Positions 1 to 6,769 are shown, counted from the first letter of the stretch. The stretch is DNA of 8,343 nucleotides from Deltaproteobacteria bacterium (GCA_016218905.1 JACRCS010000229.1:1-8343), one strand, 5' to 3'. Made by a program: numbers and translations. Notes: generated by a model from the sequence alone, not told the origin.

Positions 1-2690
1 AGCTTGCCCTCGTGGGGCCGCGAGGACATGTACACGCCGGACACGCCCCCCGCGCGCACGTTCAATTCGATCGTCGGGGCCGGGGCGGTGGAGCCCTGTT
101 GGGTGTTCAGCCGGACAGCGGTGCTGCCGGTCACCCCGGTCGTACCGGCCGCGGTCGTAGCGGTGCCGGGGCCCGTTGACTGGATCGTGCTCTGGCCGAC
201 GTCGTCCGGGAGCAGACGGACCGGCGAGTCGAGGGTTCCCTTCTGCCAGAGCCTCAATCCCATGCGCTGGGAGTCGGAGATGACGCCCCAGGGGAGCAGG
301 AGCTGTCCGCCGGCGTCGAGCACCCGGAAGGGCGTGCCGCCCGCAGGCCCCCACTCCAACTCCGGCAGGTTGACGTTTTGCGATTCGAGGAAGGCGCCGT
401 TCGGCCGCATCTGAGCGAACCGAGCCGTGGGCCGCCTCCCGCTCGCGCTTCGGACCGAGGCCGGGAGCTCGGCGCTGCCGTCGAGGGTGAGGGTGTCGGC
501 CCGGAGGAGCCCCGCGGCGAGCGCCACCGACCCACCCGTGAACGACACGTGGTAGTCGGCCGGTACCACCGGGGCAATGGCGTCCGACCCCACCACCTCG
601 AAGCCGCCTTCGAGGCCGCCGGGCTTGAGCTCCAGGGACTGGAAGGCGAGATGGAGCGATGCCGGCGCCGTCACCGGGAAGAGAGAAGCGGCCGCGAGCT
701 CGGCGCTGCCGCCCATGAGGAAGACGCCGGCCTCGCGCGGCACCGGCTGGCCGTTGCTTCCGAGGAAGTCCCGAGAGGTAGAGAAGTCGGCCACCAAGCT
801 TCCCCCGAGGAGTGTCAACCCCGCGGCCGTAGGTTGGGTGCTGCGGACCCCGGAGACCAGGAACCCCGGGACCTCCTGGTAGAAGTCGCCGCCGGGTTCG
901 AGGGCAAGGTCCTTCAGGAACACCCGCAGGGGCAGGGGCGGGCCTGCACCGGGCTCCGTCACGGTCCGTCCCAGGCGAGATGGCGCTGTCACCGGTTCCC
1001 CGAGGGGTAGCGCGTGCTGGAAGGTGGGCTGGGCGCCGGCGTAGCCCGGCAGCACGAGGGTCAGGTCCGCGCTGGCGCGGCCCCCGGTGTCGGGGTTCTC
1101 GGCCAGGGTCAGCCCCCCGAGCTCGGCGGCATACCCCTGCAAGTCGAGGGTGACGGCCGGGGCGTACGTCTCGGCGATGCGCCCCTCCAAGACCCGGCCC
1201 TTCAGCGTCTCGGACACCACGTCCCGCTCGGTGGCGCCGCTGCCGGTGACCGTGCGGTTCTGTTCGCGGAACGCCTCGACGCGGAGATTCGTGAAGCCCA
1301 AGGGGATGGGGGTCTGGGAGCGGTCCTTCACGAACCGGACCGTGCCGCGCCCCGAGAGGCTCGCAAGCGTCGCTCCCGTCTCGTAGGAGGTCACGGCGAT
1401 CTCGAAGCCGCCCATGAGGAGCGCCCTGGGCAGGCCGCTGAGGCTCTCGACGGCCGGCGCGAGGTGAAACGTGCCGATCTCGCTCGCCTCGACCACGGTC
1501 GCTCCCGGCCCGACCGGGTTCCCGCCGGCAGCGACGCCCAGAACGATCCAGCGGAGCGTCAGCCCCGGGGTCTGGGGTTGACCACGCAGCCTGGAGAGCG
1601 TTTCCCCCGTCCGTTCGGTGGTCTGCGCAAAGAGTGCCGCCCCGGTGGCCTGGCCGAGGGTTCCTCCGGGATGGTCCGGGCTCCCGACCCCAACGTTCTG
1701 CTCGAGGTCCTGACGCAGCAGGGTGTCGTTCAGGTAGGCGCGGACCTCGTAGCCGTCGAGCCGCCGACTCGAGGACCAGGCGAGCAGTTGGGGAAGGGGG
1801 ACCGCCCCGTCCTCCGGGGGCGTGACGAGCTCGATCGCCGAGGCGGGCCGGAGCGTGAGCCGGCGGGCTTCGCTGGTGGCGGTCACCCGGCCGAGCTCGT
1901 CGAGCACCTGCACCTGCCAGCGGTACTCCCGGCCCGTGGCCAGGGTGGCTGCCAGGGCGGTCGGCATCGCGTAGGTCCAGGTCGTGACGAGCGCCGAAGC
2001 TGAGGGAGTTGCCTCGCTCCCCGGCTCGAAGAGGCTGAAACGGTACTGGATGCCTTTGTTCGGGAGGCCTGTGGTCAGGCGCCAGGCGAACTGGAGGGGC
2101 TGCTGGGCGAGGGGAAAGAGCCCGTCGCCCCGGGGTCGAGTGAGCGTCGCCCCGTCGAGGGGTTGCAGGAGGGCGATCTGGGAGGCTCCCGGCGCGGCTT
2201 CGACGAAGTACCGGATCGTCGGGGCTGTGAAGGCCACGGTCGGGCTGGAGAACTGGAGCGTCACGTCGTGGTAGCCCGGCTCGAAGGTCGGCAGCGGCGG
2301 GAGGTCGGCGGTCTCGAGGACGAGACTCGACCCGAAGGTCAGGGTGCGGTTGAAGGTCTGGAGGGGGCGGCCGTCCACGAGCCAGCGGCCGGTGAGCGGG
2401 CCGTTCCCGGTGTAGCGGATGTCGGCCCGCGCCCGGAGCCTCCCGTTGAGCGGCACCGTGGCGCGCGGGAGCCCGCTGTCGAAGGCGAGCTCCACCCGCA
2501 GCACCGCGAGGGGGCCCGAGGTCGTGGCCTTCGGGAGCGCGTCCACGTCGACGATGATCGATCCCTGGGCCAAGGCGTAGGGCTCAAATGCCGACATGGC
2601 CAGAAGCGACAGCACCGGGGCCGCGGGCAACACGGCGAGGCGGGCGAGGAAACGTCGGAGCAGGCTGGGTGGCGCGTCAGGGTTTGGCAT
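1..2690 (-). CDS. Large secreted protein with paralogous N-terminal beta domain and fibronectin-III-like domains (partial, 3' end outside window)
   Basis: The frame stays open from the ATG at 2690 to the left edge, giving at least 896 residues; the C-terminus lies outside the window. Residues 1-41 look like a signal peptide: arginines at 12, 13 and 17, a hydrophobic stretch, and a possible cleavage after ALA (39-41). Residues about 60-165 form a beta-rich domain with WLVDGRPL (103-110), TFEPGYHDVTL (135-145) and IRYFV (159-163), clearly related to the lipoprotein encoded just upstream. Residues about 174-282 read as a fibronectin-III-like domain (QPLDGA, FAWRL, YRWQVQVLDELG). A second, more degenerate one follows at about 284-410 (PPEDGAVPL, LLAWSSS, YEVRAYL, LRWIV). 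The remaining 480 or so residues are low in cysteine and charge and look beta-rich, with no domain I recognise. The start overlaps the upstream stop by 14 bases and has only a weak GAGG upstream, so translation is probably coupled. It is likely exported across the inner membrane and displayed or released; function unknown. Confidence 0.85.
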   Translation of the reverse strand, partial: MPNPDAPPSLLRRFLARLAVLPAAPVLSLLAMSAFEPYALAQGSIIVDVDALPKATTSGPLAVLRVELAFDSGLPRATVPLNGRLRARADIRYTGNGPLTGRWLVDGRPLQTFNRTLTFGSSLVLETADLPPLPTFEPGYHDVTLQFSSPTVAFTAPTIRYFVEAAPGASQIALLQPLDGATLTRPRGDGLFPLAQQPLQFAWRLTTGLPNKGIQYRFSLFEPGSEATPSASALVTTWTYAMPTALAATLATGREYRWQVQVLDELGRVTATSEARRLTLRPASAIELVTPPEDGAVPLPQLLAWSSSRRLDGYEVRAYLNDTLLRQDLEQNVGVGSPDHPGGTLGQATGAALFAQTTERTGETLSRLRGQPQTPGLTLRWIVLGVAAGGNPVGPGATVVEASEIGTFHLAPAVESLSGLPRALLMGGFEIAVTSYETGATLASLSGRGTVRFVKDRSQTPIPLGFTNLRVEAFREQNRTVTGSGATERDVVSETLKGRVLEGRIAETYAPAVTLDLQGYAAELGGLTLAENPDTGGRASADLTLVLPGYAGAQPTFQHALPLGEPVTAPSRLGRTVTEPGAGPPLPLRVFLKDLALEPGGDFYQEVPGFLVSGVRSTQPTAAGLTLLGGSLVADFSTSRDFLGSNGQPVPREAGVFLMGGSAELAAASLFPVTAPASLHLAFQSLELKPGGLEGGFEVVGSDAIAPVVPADYHVSFTGGSVALAAGLLRADTLTLDGSAELPASVRSASGRRPTARFAQMRPNGAFLESQNVNLPELEWGPAGGTPFRVLDAGGQLLLPWGVISDSQRMGLRLWQKGTLDSPVRLLPDDVGQSTIQSTGPGTATTAAGTTGVTGSTAVRLNTQQGSTAPAPTIELNVRAGGVSGVYMSSRPHEGK

Positions 2691-3156
2691 GGGTCGGCGC
2701 CTCGTCGACGGTCACGAAGTAACGGATCTGGGGCGAGGGCAGGGTCGTCGCCGGCTGCTCGACTCGGAGCGACACCTCGTGAGCGCCGGGCTCGAAGGTC
2801 GGGAGCACCGTGGCCGGCGCGGTGTCGAAGGTCAGCGTGTCGCCGAAGCTGACCATCGTGCTGACGAGCTCCACCGGCCGCCCGTCGACGAGCCATGAGG
2901 CGCGAAACGGCCCCGTGCCATTGAACTGGACCACCGCCCGGGCGCCGACGCGACTGTTTCGCGGCACGTTCGCCAGGGGCCGCCCATCGGCGAAGGAGAG
3001 CTCCACCCGTCGAATCGACACCGGACCGGTCGTGGTGCCGCCCGAGAGCCGCGGCTGGGACGGCGGAGGCACGACAGGCCTGAGCTCTCCGCAGGCGGTC
3101 AGCGGGACGACGCCCAGGGCGAGAGCAAAGAGCACGCGCTTCGGCGGTCGGTCCAC
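2677..3156 (-). CDS. Small lipoprotein with single beta-sandwich-like domain
   Basis: This 159-residue protein starts at a GTG at 3156, preceded by an AAAGGGGGAG ribosome site directly after the upstream stop. The frame is open much further upstream, but that part is the shadow of the beta-barrel gene. The N-terminus is a lipoprotein signal: K6 and R7, a hydrophobic stretch, then the lipobox L-T-A-C with the modified cysteine at 22. A proline-rich linker (28-36) follows. Residues about 46-150 are one beta-rich domain with RVELSF (50-55), WLVDGRPV (88-95), TFEPGAHEVSL (120-130) and IRYFV (144-148). The same landmarks occur in the same order in the first domain of the next gene, so the two share a duplicated module. 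It is probably anchored in the outer membrane facing the periplasm and partners the barrel and the large secreted protein. A second GTG at 3135 would destroy the charged signal start, so I prefer 3156. The family is not recognised. Confidence 0.85.
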   Translation of the reverse strand: MDRPPKRVLFALALGVVPLTACGELRPVVPPPSQPRLSGGTTTGPVSIRRVELSFADGRPLANVPRNSRVGARAVVQFNGTGPFRASWLVDGRPVELVSTMVSFGDTLTFDTAPATVLPTFEPGAHEVSLRVEQPATTLPSPQIRYFVTVDEAPTHAKP

Positions 3157-3158
3157 GG

Positions 3159-3167
3159 CTCCCCCTT
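3159..3167 (-). promoter_or_regulatory. Ribosome binding site deciding a GTG start
   Basis: On the minus strand an AAGGGGGAG purine run ends two bases before the GTG at 3156. It sits in the 11-base gap after the barrel stop codon and supports this unusual start for the lipoprotein, although the spacing to the GGGGG core (4 bases) is short. Confidence 0.6.
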
Positions 3168-5093
3168 TCAGAACCGGTAGCTGCCCTCGAAGGGCGCGAA
3201 CACGCTCAAGCTCAGTAGCGCGCTGGCGTTGGACTGGTCGTTGGAGGGATCGCGGTGGTCGATCTGCCGGTCGTAGCTGAAGCTCACCGAGAGGCTCGCC
3301 TGCCGCGCCAGGAAGAGCCTCGTGGCCCACTGGGCGGCGTAGCCGAGGCGCAGGGAGGCGGTTCGTTGCTCGTTGTCCATCGACCCGTCGGAGGCGTCGT
3401 TCTGGGTCCAGGACCCTTGCCCGTCGAGGCTGACGAGCTCGATCGGTTTCCAACTCAGCGTGAGCGTGCCAAGGCGGGTGTCCTGATGGGTTCCCTGGCG
3501 ATCGCTCCGGGTGAAGGCAACGGTGGGCGCGAGGCGGACGCTCGCCCAAGGCTGGAGGTTGACGGCAAGCTGCTCGCTCAGGGTCTTGCTCTGGCCGGTC
3601 TGGCGGTCGTCGAGCTTCGACCAACTGGAGGAAACGTTCGCAGACCAGGCCCCTCGCGCGTATGCGAGGGCGCCCGAAACTGTGTCGCTGGTGTTCTCCG
3701 CTTGGGGCGTTCCGTCTGGCTCGGCCGAGCTCTTCACGCGGCCCCGCAGGTACGACAGGGACAGGCTCGGCCATGCTTGAGGCGACAGGGCGTAGGTGAG
3801 GCCCCACGTGTCGTTGTAGACGACCGGCCGGGCGTCGTCGTGCTCCACGTTGTCCCAGGAACGCCCGGCGGTGGCCGACAGCGTGGAGGCGCCGAACCCG
3901 GTCCCGGCCGACAGCCCGAACTGCTGGCGGTCGCGGGTAGCGCCCGGGTTGGCCACGCTGGCGAAGTCTGGGCCCGCGTAGAGATAGTTGGCGCTCAAAC
4001 TCACGCCGGCGATCGCCCGGTCCAGCTGAATCGTGGCCGCCGTGTCCCGCTGACCACCGGCGCCGCGGGAGGTGTCGGGGTCGTAGCTGCTCCAGGCGGC
4101 CTCGGCGTTCACCCCGGTGTCAAAGACGCGTCCGCTCCCCTGGACGCCCGCCGCTTTGCCTCCTGCGGCGGTCTCGGCGCTCGCAACCCCCGCGCCGGAC
4201 GCGCCGGGGTTCTTGCCTACCACGAAGGCCACGGAGACCTTCAGGGGCGCGGCGGTGCCCAGAGGGAGGTCGTAGCTGGCCGAACCGGCGGAGATCCGTT
4301 CGCCGGTCGACAGGCCCGTGTCCCAGCCGGTGACCGGCGAACTGCTCACCTGCGCGACCTGGACCAGGGCTCCGCCGCCGGAATAGGCCGCCAAAGCGCC
4401 CCGGCGGGCGAGGCCTGGCGCGACCAGGGGCGTACCCCGGAAGCTCACGTCCCCGAAAGCGACCGAGGCGGGCCCATAGGTCAGGGAGAGGAGATAGGTG
4501 GAGGGCTCGATCTTGTCGGCGGGCGCCGTGTTCGCATACGCGAAGCTGCCCTTGGCTTCCAGCTCTGCGGGCCCTCTGCGGCCGCCCACGTCGACGTTCA
4601 GGCTCGCGCTTGCCGAGACCTGGCTGCCACGCACCTTGTCACCGAAAACCTGGCTCGCCGACGCCGAGAGGCCGCTCCTGGAGTAGAGCTCGTTCGACCG
4701 GCCCTCCTTTGCGGCTTGCCCCGTCGTAACGTTCCACTCCGCTCGGCCGGGCCCGGCGGGATCCGTTGGCAAGAGCTGAATGCGGTGTTCTCCCGGGGCA
4801 AACGGCTGGGAGGGTTCGTACACAACGCGATTCCCTTCGCGCCGCACCAGGGAGCTCACGTCGGCGCCGTCGACCAGGAGCACGAGCGGCCCCCGATACT
4901 CTCCGACGTCGAGAACCACACTGCGAACCGGGCTCTTTCCGGGGCGTTGGGGGGGTGACAGGAGGCGAACCTGAGCGTTCACGACGGGCACCGGGGATGC
5001 CCCAGACTGGGACCAGGCAGGTCCGCTGGCGCACAGGGTCACACCACCGAGGAATGCCCATACTGCACGACACGGGATTCGCGGTCTCGCCAT
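3168..5093 (-). CDS. Outer-membrane beta-barrel protein with N-terminal Ig-like domain
   Basis: The product has 641 residues from the ATG at 5093, chosen because GGAGGGG lies 6 bases upstream and a signal peptide begins at once (arginines at 3, 5 and 9, hydrophobic 11-22, likely cleavage after AWS at 28). The open frame extends to 5219, but that extension is arginine- and proline-rich and not signal-like. Residues about 38-125 form a beta-sandwich-like domain with LLVDGADVSS (72-81) and PFAPGEHRIQLL (97-108), echoing the two downstream proteins. From about 138 to the end the chain is alternating Ser/Ala/Gly-rich strands with aromatic girdles (for example LSLTYGPASVAFGD and LGTLTLSWKP), typical of a transmembrane barrel. 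It ends in SYRF; a C-terminal phenylalanine is the usual recognition signal for the BAM assembly machinery. A YGPASVAFGDVSF ... RRGA motif at 206-233 may mark a specific family. First gene of the three-gene operon, probably the pore or anchor. No cysteine-pair or enzyme motif is seen. Substrate or cargo unknown. Confidence 0.88.
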   Translation of the reverse strand: MARPRIPCRAVWAFLGGVTLCASGPAWSQSGASPVPVVNAQVRLLSPPQRPGKSPVRSVVLDVGEYRGPLVLLVDGADVSSLVRREGNRVVYEPSQPFAPGEHRIQLLPTDPAGPGRAEWNVTTGQAAKEGRSNELYSRSGLSASASQVFGDKVRGSQVSASASLNVDVGGRRGPAELEAKGSFAYANTAPADKIEPSTYLLSLTYGPASVAFGDVSFRGTPLVAPGLARRGALAAYSGGGALVQVAQVSSSPVTGWDTGLSTGERISAGSASYDLPLGTAAPLKVSVAFVVGKNPGASGAGVASAETAAGGKAAGVQGSGRVFDTGVNAEAAWSSYDPDTSRGAGGQRDTAATIQLDRAIAGVSLSANYLYAGPDFASVANPGATRDRQQFGLSAGTGFGASTLSATAGRSWDNVEHDDARPVVYNDTWGLTYALSPQAWPSLSLSYLRGRVKSSAEPDGTPQAENTSDTVSGALAYARGAWSANVSSSWSKLDDRQTGQSKTLSEQLAVNLQPWASVRLAPTVAFTRSDRQGTHQDTRLGTLTLSWKPIELVSLDGQGSWTQNDASDGSMDNEQRTASLRLGYAAQWATRLFLARQASLSVSFSYDRQIDHRDPSNDQSNASALLSLSVFAPFEGSYRF

Positions 5094-5287
5094 CGAGTGC
5101 CCCTCCGCTCCCGGTCTCGGAGACCAGGGACGAGGCCTGGGAACCCGAATACCCCTCTGGAGCGGGGGCGCGCGAAGCCTCCCCCAGCGCCAGGAGGAAC
5201 CTTCAAGGCTGGCAATCAACCAATGTTTGCCCAGTATTCCGTACGACTGTCGCTTTGTCTAGTATGGGAATGGTGTATATGTGACGA

Positions 5288-5306
5288 TACTCGATCCGAG
5301 TACTCG
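5288..5306. promoter_or_regulatory. Cluster of TACTCG/CGAGTA half-sites, candidate operator
   Basis: TACTCG (5288-5293), ATC, CGAGTA (5297-5302) form a perfect 6-base inverted repeat with a 3-base centre. The right half also starts a perfect 10-base palindrome, CGAGTACTCG (5297-5306). Three overlapping copies of one half-site lie in the AT-richer patch, directly after a weak plus-strand promoter-like sequence. A regulator binding here could control either of the divergent operons. There is no direct evidence of binding. Confidence 0.35.
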
Positions 5307-5442
5307 CACTTGTCGCAACGCAAATCTCGAGCGCTTCCGGCGCAGGGCAAGGAGGCGGCTCCCACGAGCCTGCCAAGTGCCCGCGCCCGGAGAGCGTCTC
5401 CCGGCAGGATCCCGTGTGGACGTTGGATCGTCTGGTGTTTCG

Positions 5443-5461
5443 TTCCAGGCTGCCGCTGGAA
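5443..5461. repeat. Hairpin-forming inverted repeat TTCCAG ... CTGGAA
   Basis: Six perfectly paired bases (TTCCAG with CTGGAA) enclose a 7-base loop. Allowing one bulged base, the stem extends outward to CGTTCCAG paired with CTGGAAACG. No run of T follows on the plus strand, so it does not look like a complete intrinsic terminator. It may be a leader structure or chance. Confidence 0.3.
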
Positions 5462-5518
5462 ACGCGCCGGCAGGCGTTCGGACTCACGACGGGGCATTCC
5501 TCCCATTACCGGTCCCTT

Positions 5519-5545
5519 GAGTCGGCAATTTCCGTTGACCGACTC
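5519..5545. repeat. Inverted repeat GAGTCGG ... CCGACTC
   Basis: Two perfect 7-base arms, GAGTCGG (5519-5525) and CCGACTC (5539-5545), are separated by 13 bases. The right arm overlaps the end of a TTGACC sequence (5535-5540) that resembles a -35 element, though no good -10 follows. It could be an operator or an RNA hairpin. Confidence 0.3.
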
Positions 5546-5640
5546 GGCCGGGGCATGCTACGTCTGGCCCACGGAAAGGCCGGCGAGATTGTGCCGGCCG
5601 CGAGGGCCGTTCCGGGCGGGGTCCGTTCAGGCCGTTTCCG

Positions 5641-5661
5641 GGTAGTGACCTCGTCACCACC
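5641..5661. promoter_or_regulatory. 21-base near-perfect palindrome, candidate operator
   Basis: Left half GGTaGTGAC and right half GTCACcACC are mirror images around a CTC centre, with one mismatched pair out of nine. It lies 84 bases before the start codon of the plus-strand operon. Size and symmetry fit the binding site of a dimeric helix-turn-helix repressor or activator. No regulator gene is present in the window, so the protein that would bind is unknown. Confidence 0.45.
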
Positions 5662-5731
5662 GGGACACGCAGCGTGCACCTGACCTCACGGGCCTCCGGC
5701 CCTGATCCAGTCACATGGTTCCTTGCACCGC

Positions 5732-5737
5732 AGGGAG
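5732..5737 (+). promoter_or_regulatory. Ribosome binding site of the DUF6973-like gene
   Basis: AGGGAG lies 8 bases before the ATG at 5746. It selects that start over the in-frame ATG at 5674, whose 24 extra codons show no conserved sequence and are not preceded by a comparable site. Confidence 0.65.
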
Positions 5738-5745
5738 ATGAGCCG

Positions 5746-6219
5746 ATGGATCTCGAGGCGAAGTACCAGCGGCTGAACCAGGCAGAAAAAGACTTTCTCT
5801 TCTGGCATCCCCTGGCGGCCATCGACTTCAACTCCAACGCGACCACGGCGCTTCAAGAGGCGAAGAAGCGCTTCAGCGCGGCCAGCCAGCACAACGGCTC
5901 CGGGGATGCGTTCCGACACTGCTTCTGGTCGGCGATGAACGCGCGCGACCAGGGAGTCGACCTCGCGAAGAAGTTCGGAGACGCTCACGAGGACTGGATC
6001 GGGAACCCCGTGGCGGAGAAGACCATGGACCTCTACAACAACAGCGTGGGCTTCGAGATCGGCCGCATCTCACCCGGGGCGTCGGACCGGCATGTCGCCG
6101 TGCTCTGCGCCCAGGCCTGGGCCAACAACCGCCTCGTCCAGATCTCCGGCAAGGGCAGCTCGGACCTGACGTACAGCAATAGCTATGAGAAGATGCTGTA
6201 TGAGCCCGTGGGCAGCTGA
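5746..6219 (+). CDS. DUF6973-like protein (AFRH / AHE / MDLYNN motifs)
   Basis: This 157-residue protein has no signal peptide or membrane segment, so it is cytoplasmic unless exported by a special route. Its core reads GDAFRHCFWSAM (53-64), GDAHED (78-83), MDLYNNSVGFEIGR (94-107). The order of D54, R57, H58, then H81 and E82, then D95, N98, N99 and G102 matches what I recall of the DUF6973 family, which occurs alone and as a domain at the end of larger bacterial proteins. The conserved His, Glu, Asp and Asn residues look like a catalytic or metal-binding set, but I know no proven reaction. The start is set by AGGGAG at 5732. The next gene, a lipoprotein, follows after 4 bases, so the two are almost certainly co-transcribed. 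It may act on the envelope or belong to an effector-type pair; the family assignment is from memory. Confidence 0.8.
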   Translation: MDLEAKYQRLNQAEKDFLFWHPLAAIDFNSNATTALQEAKKRFSAASQHNGSGDAFRHCFWSAMNARDQGVDLAKKFGDAHEDWIGNPVAEKTMDLYNNSVGFEIGRISPGASDRHVAVLCAQAWANNRLVQISGKGSSDLTYSNSYEKMLYEPVGS

Positions 6220-6223
6220 GACC

Positions 6224-6724
6224 ATGGCGAGGGAACTCGTGGCCGAAGCGGCGCGCTGGCTTCTTGCGCTTCCCTTCCTTGTGCTGCTGCAAGGGTGCTC
6301 CGGCGGATCACAGGACCAGAGTGCGTTCGTCGCACGTCTCGACGCGGCGTGCTCCGGAGTAACTGGCGAACAGGTCCTGCGGCTCGCGGCGGTCGCGGAC
6401 TTCGACTGGGATCAAGTCCTCATCCTGCCGCCGTACACCGGCAGCGAGGTAGTGGACCGTGCGTTGGACGGCCCCGCTCCGGACACGGTCCGCGCGCTCG
6501 GCATCGACGCGCGGGACGACGTCAACGGGTTCGTGTTTCTTCGGGGCGGGAGCGTCACCAAGGCCTACGCCGTGCCGCGTGCGGTCATGGAACCGGAGAT
6601 CCGGGGCGGTCCCGCACGCTTTTTCCGTGACGCTGCGCTCTTCCGCCGCCGCGGCTCGTCGCGGTCGTTCGCGCCGGTGGATACCACCGGGGCGTCCGCG
6701 GCACCGCCGTCCGGCTCCGGCTGA
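6224..6724 (+). CDS. Small lipoprotein paired with the DUF6973-like gene
   Basis: The product has 166 residues from the ATG at 6224, four bases after the preceding stop. An in-frame ATG at 6200 would overlap the upstream gene and add eight residues; either start keeps the signal. Residues 1-24 are a lipoprotein signal: R3 and R11, hydrophobic 12-22, lipobox L-Q-G-C with cysteine 25. The mature part has FDWDQVLILPPYTG (60-73), then DDVNGFVFLRGGSVTKAYAVPR (split: DDVNGFVFL 98-106, VTKAYAVPR 111-119). A tryptophan-aspartate segment leading into PYT, followed by a strand and a xxPR ending, recurs in small bacterial lipoproteins of unknown role, as far as I remember. The tail from 141 is rich in Arg, Ser, Ala and Pro and probably disordered. 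No strong ribosome site is present, so translation is probably coupled to the upstream gene. It probably sits in the periplasm-facing membrane; function unknown. Confidence 0.78.
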   Translation: MARELVAEAARWLLALPFLVLLQGCSGGSQDQSAFVARLDAACSGVTGEQVLRLAAVADFDWDQVLILPPYTGSEVVDRALDGPAPDTVRALGIDARDDVNGFVFLRGGSVTKAYAVPRAVMEPEIRGGPARFFRDAALFRRRGSSRSFAPVDTTGASAAPPSGSG

Positions 6725-6769
6725 GGTTCACCGCTTCGCCGAGAGGGGGGAGATCCTGGGCATTCTCAT

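Larger units (their letters stand above)
5094..5745. other. Divergent intergenic region without a convincing gene
   Basis: These 652 bases separate the start of the minus-strand envelope operon from the plus-strand operon. Short frames exist on both strands, but they are rich in Arg, Pro and Ser, start without ribosome sites and overlap one another, so I read none as a gene. A stretch around 5210-5310 is richer in A+T than its surroundings and probably holds promoters. The best plus-strand match I see is TTGTCT (5255-5260) and TATGTG (5278-5283) with 17 bases between, which is weak. The rest holds inverted repeats at 5288-5306, 5389-5401, 5443-5461, 5519-5545 and 5641-5661. No tRNA, CRISPR or insertion-sequence end is visible. 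Confidence 0.7.

Noticed and set aside
1014..2003. Long plus-strand open frame of 329 codons
   Set aside because: It lies opposite the large secreted protein gene. The translation is Arg/Gly/Pro-rich and repetitive without domains, and the minus-strand frame has a signal peptide and FN3-like motifs. It is a shadow typical of high-GC DNA.
3157..3807. Upstream extension of the lipoprotein frame to an ATG at 3807
   Set aside because: The extension overlaps the barrel coding sequence, is Arg/Pro-rich, and would bury the lipoprotein signal in the middle of the protein. The GTG at 3156 with its own ribosome site explains the gene better.
3255..4958. Plus-strand open frame of 567 codons
   Set aside because: It lies opposite the beta-barrel gene, has no recognisable domain or ribosome site, and has shadow-type Gly/Arg/Val-rich composition.
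5605..5642. Direct repeat GGCCGTTCCGGG and GGCCGTTTCCGGG
   Set aside because: Only two imperfect copies differing by one inserted base, of simple GC-rich composition. This may be chance.
5097..5683. Several overlapping small frames on both strands in the intergenic region
   Set aside because: They are Arg/Pro/Ser-rich, contradict each other, lack ribosome sites and show no known motif.
6725..6769. Search for a bidirectional terminator between the convergent lipoprotein and DUF362 genes
   Set aside because: I see no GC-rich stem followed by a T run on either strand in these 45 bases.
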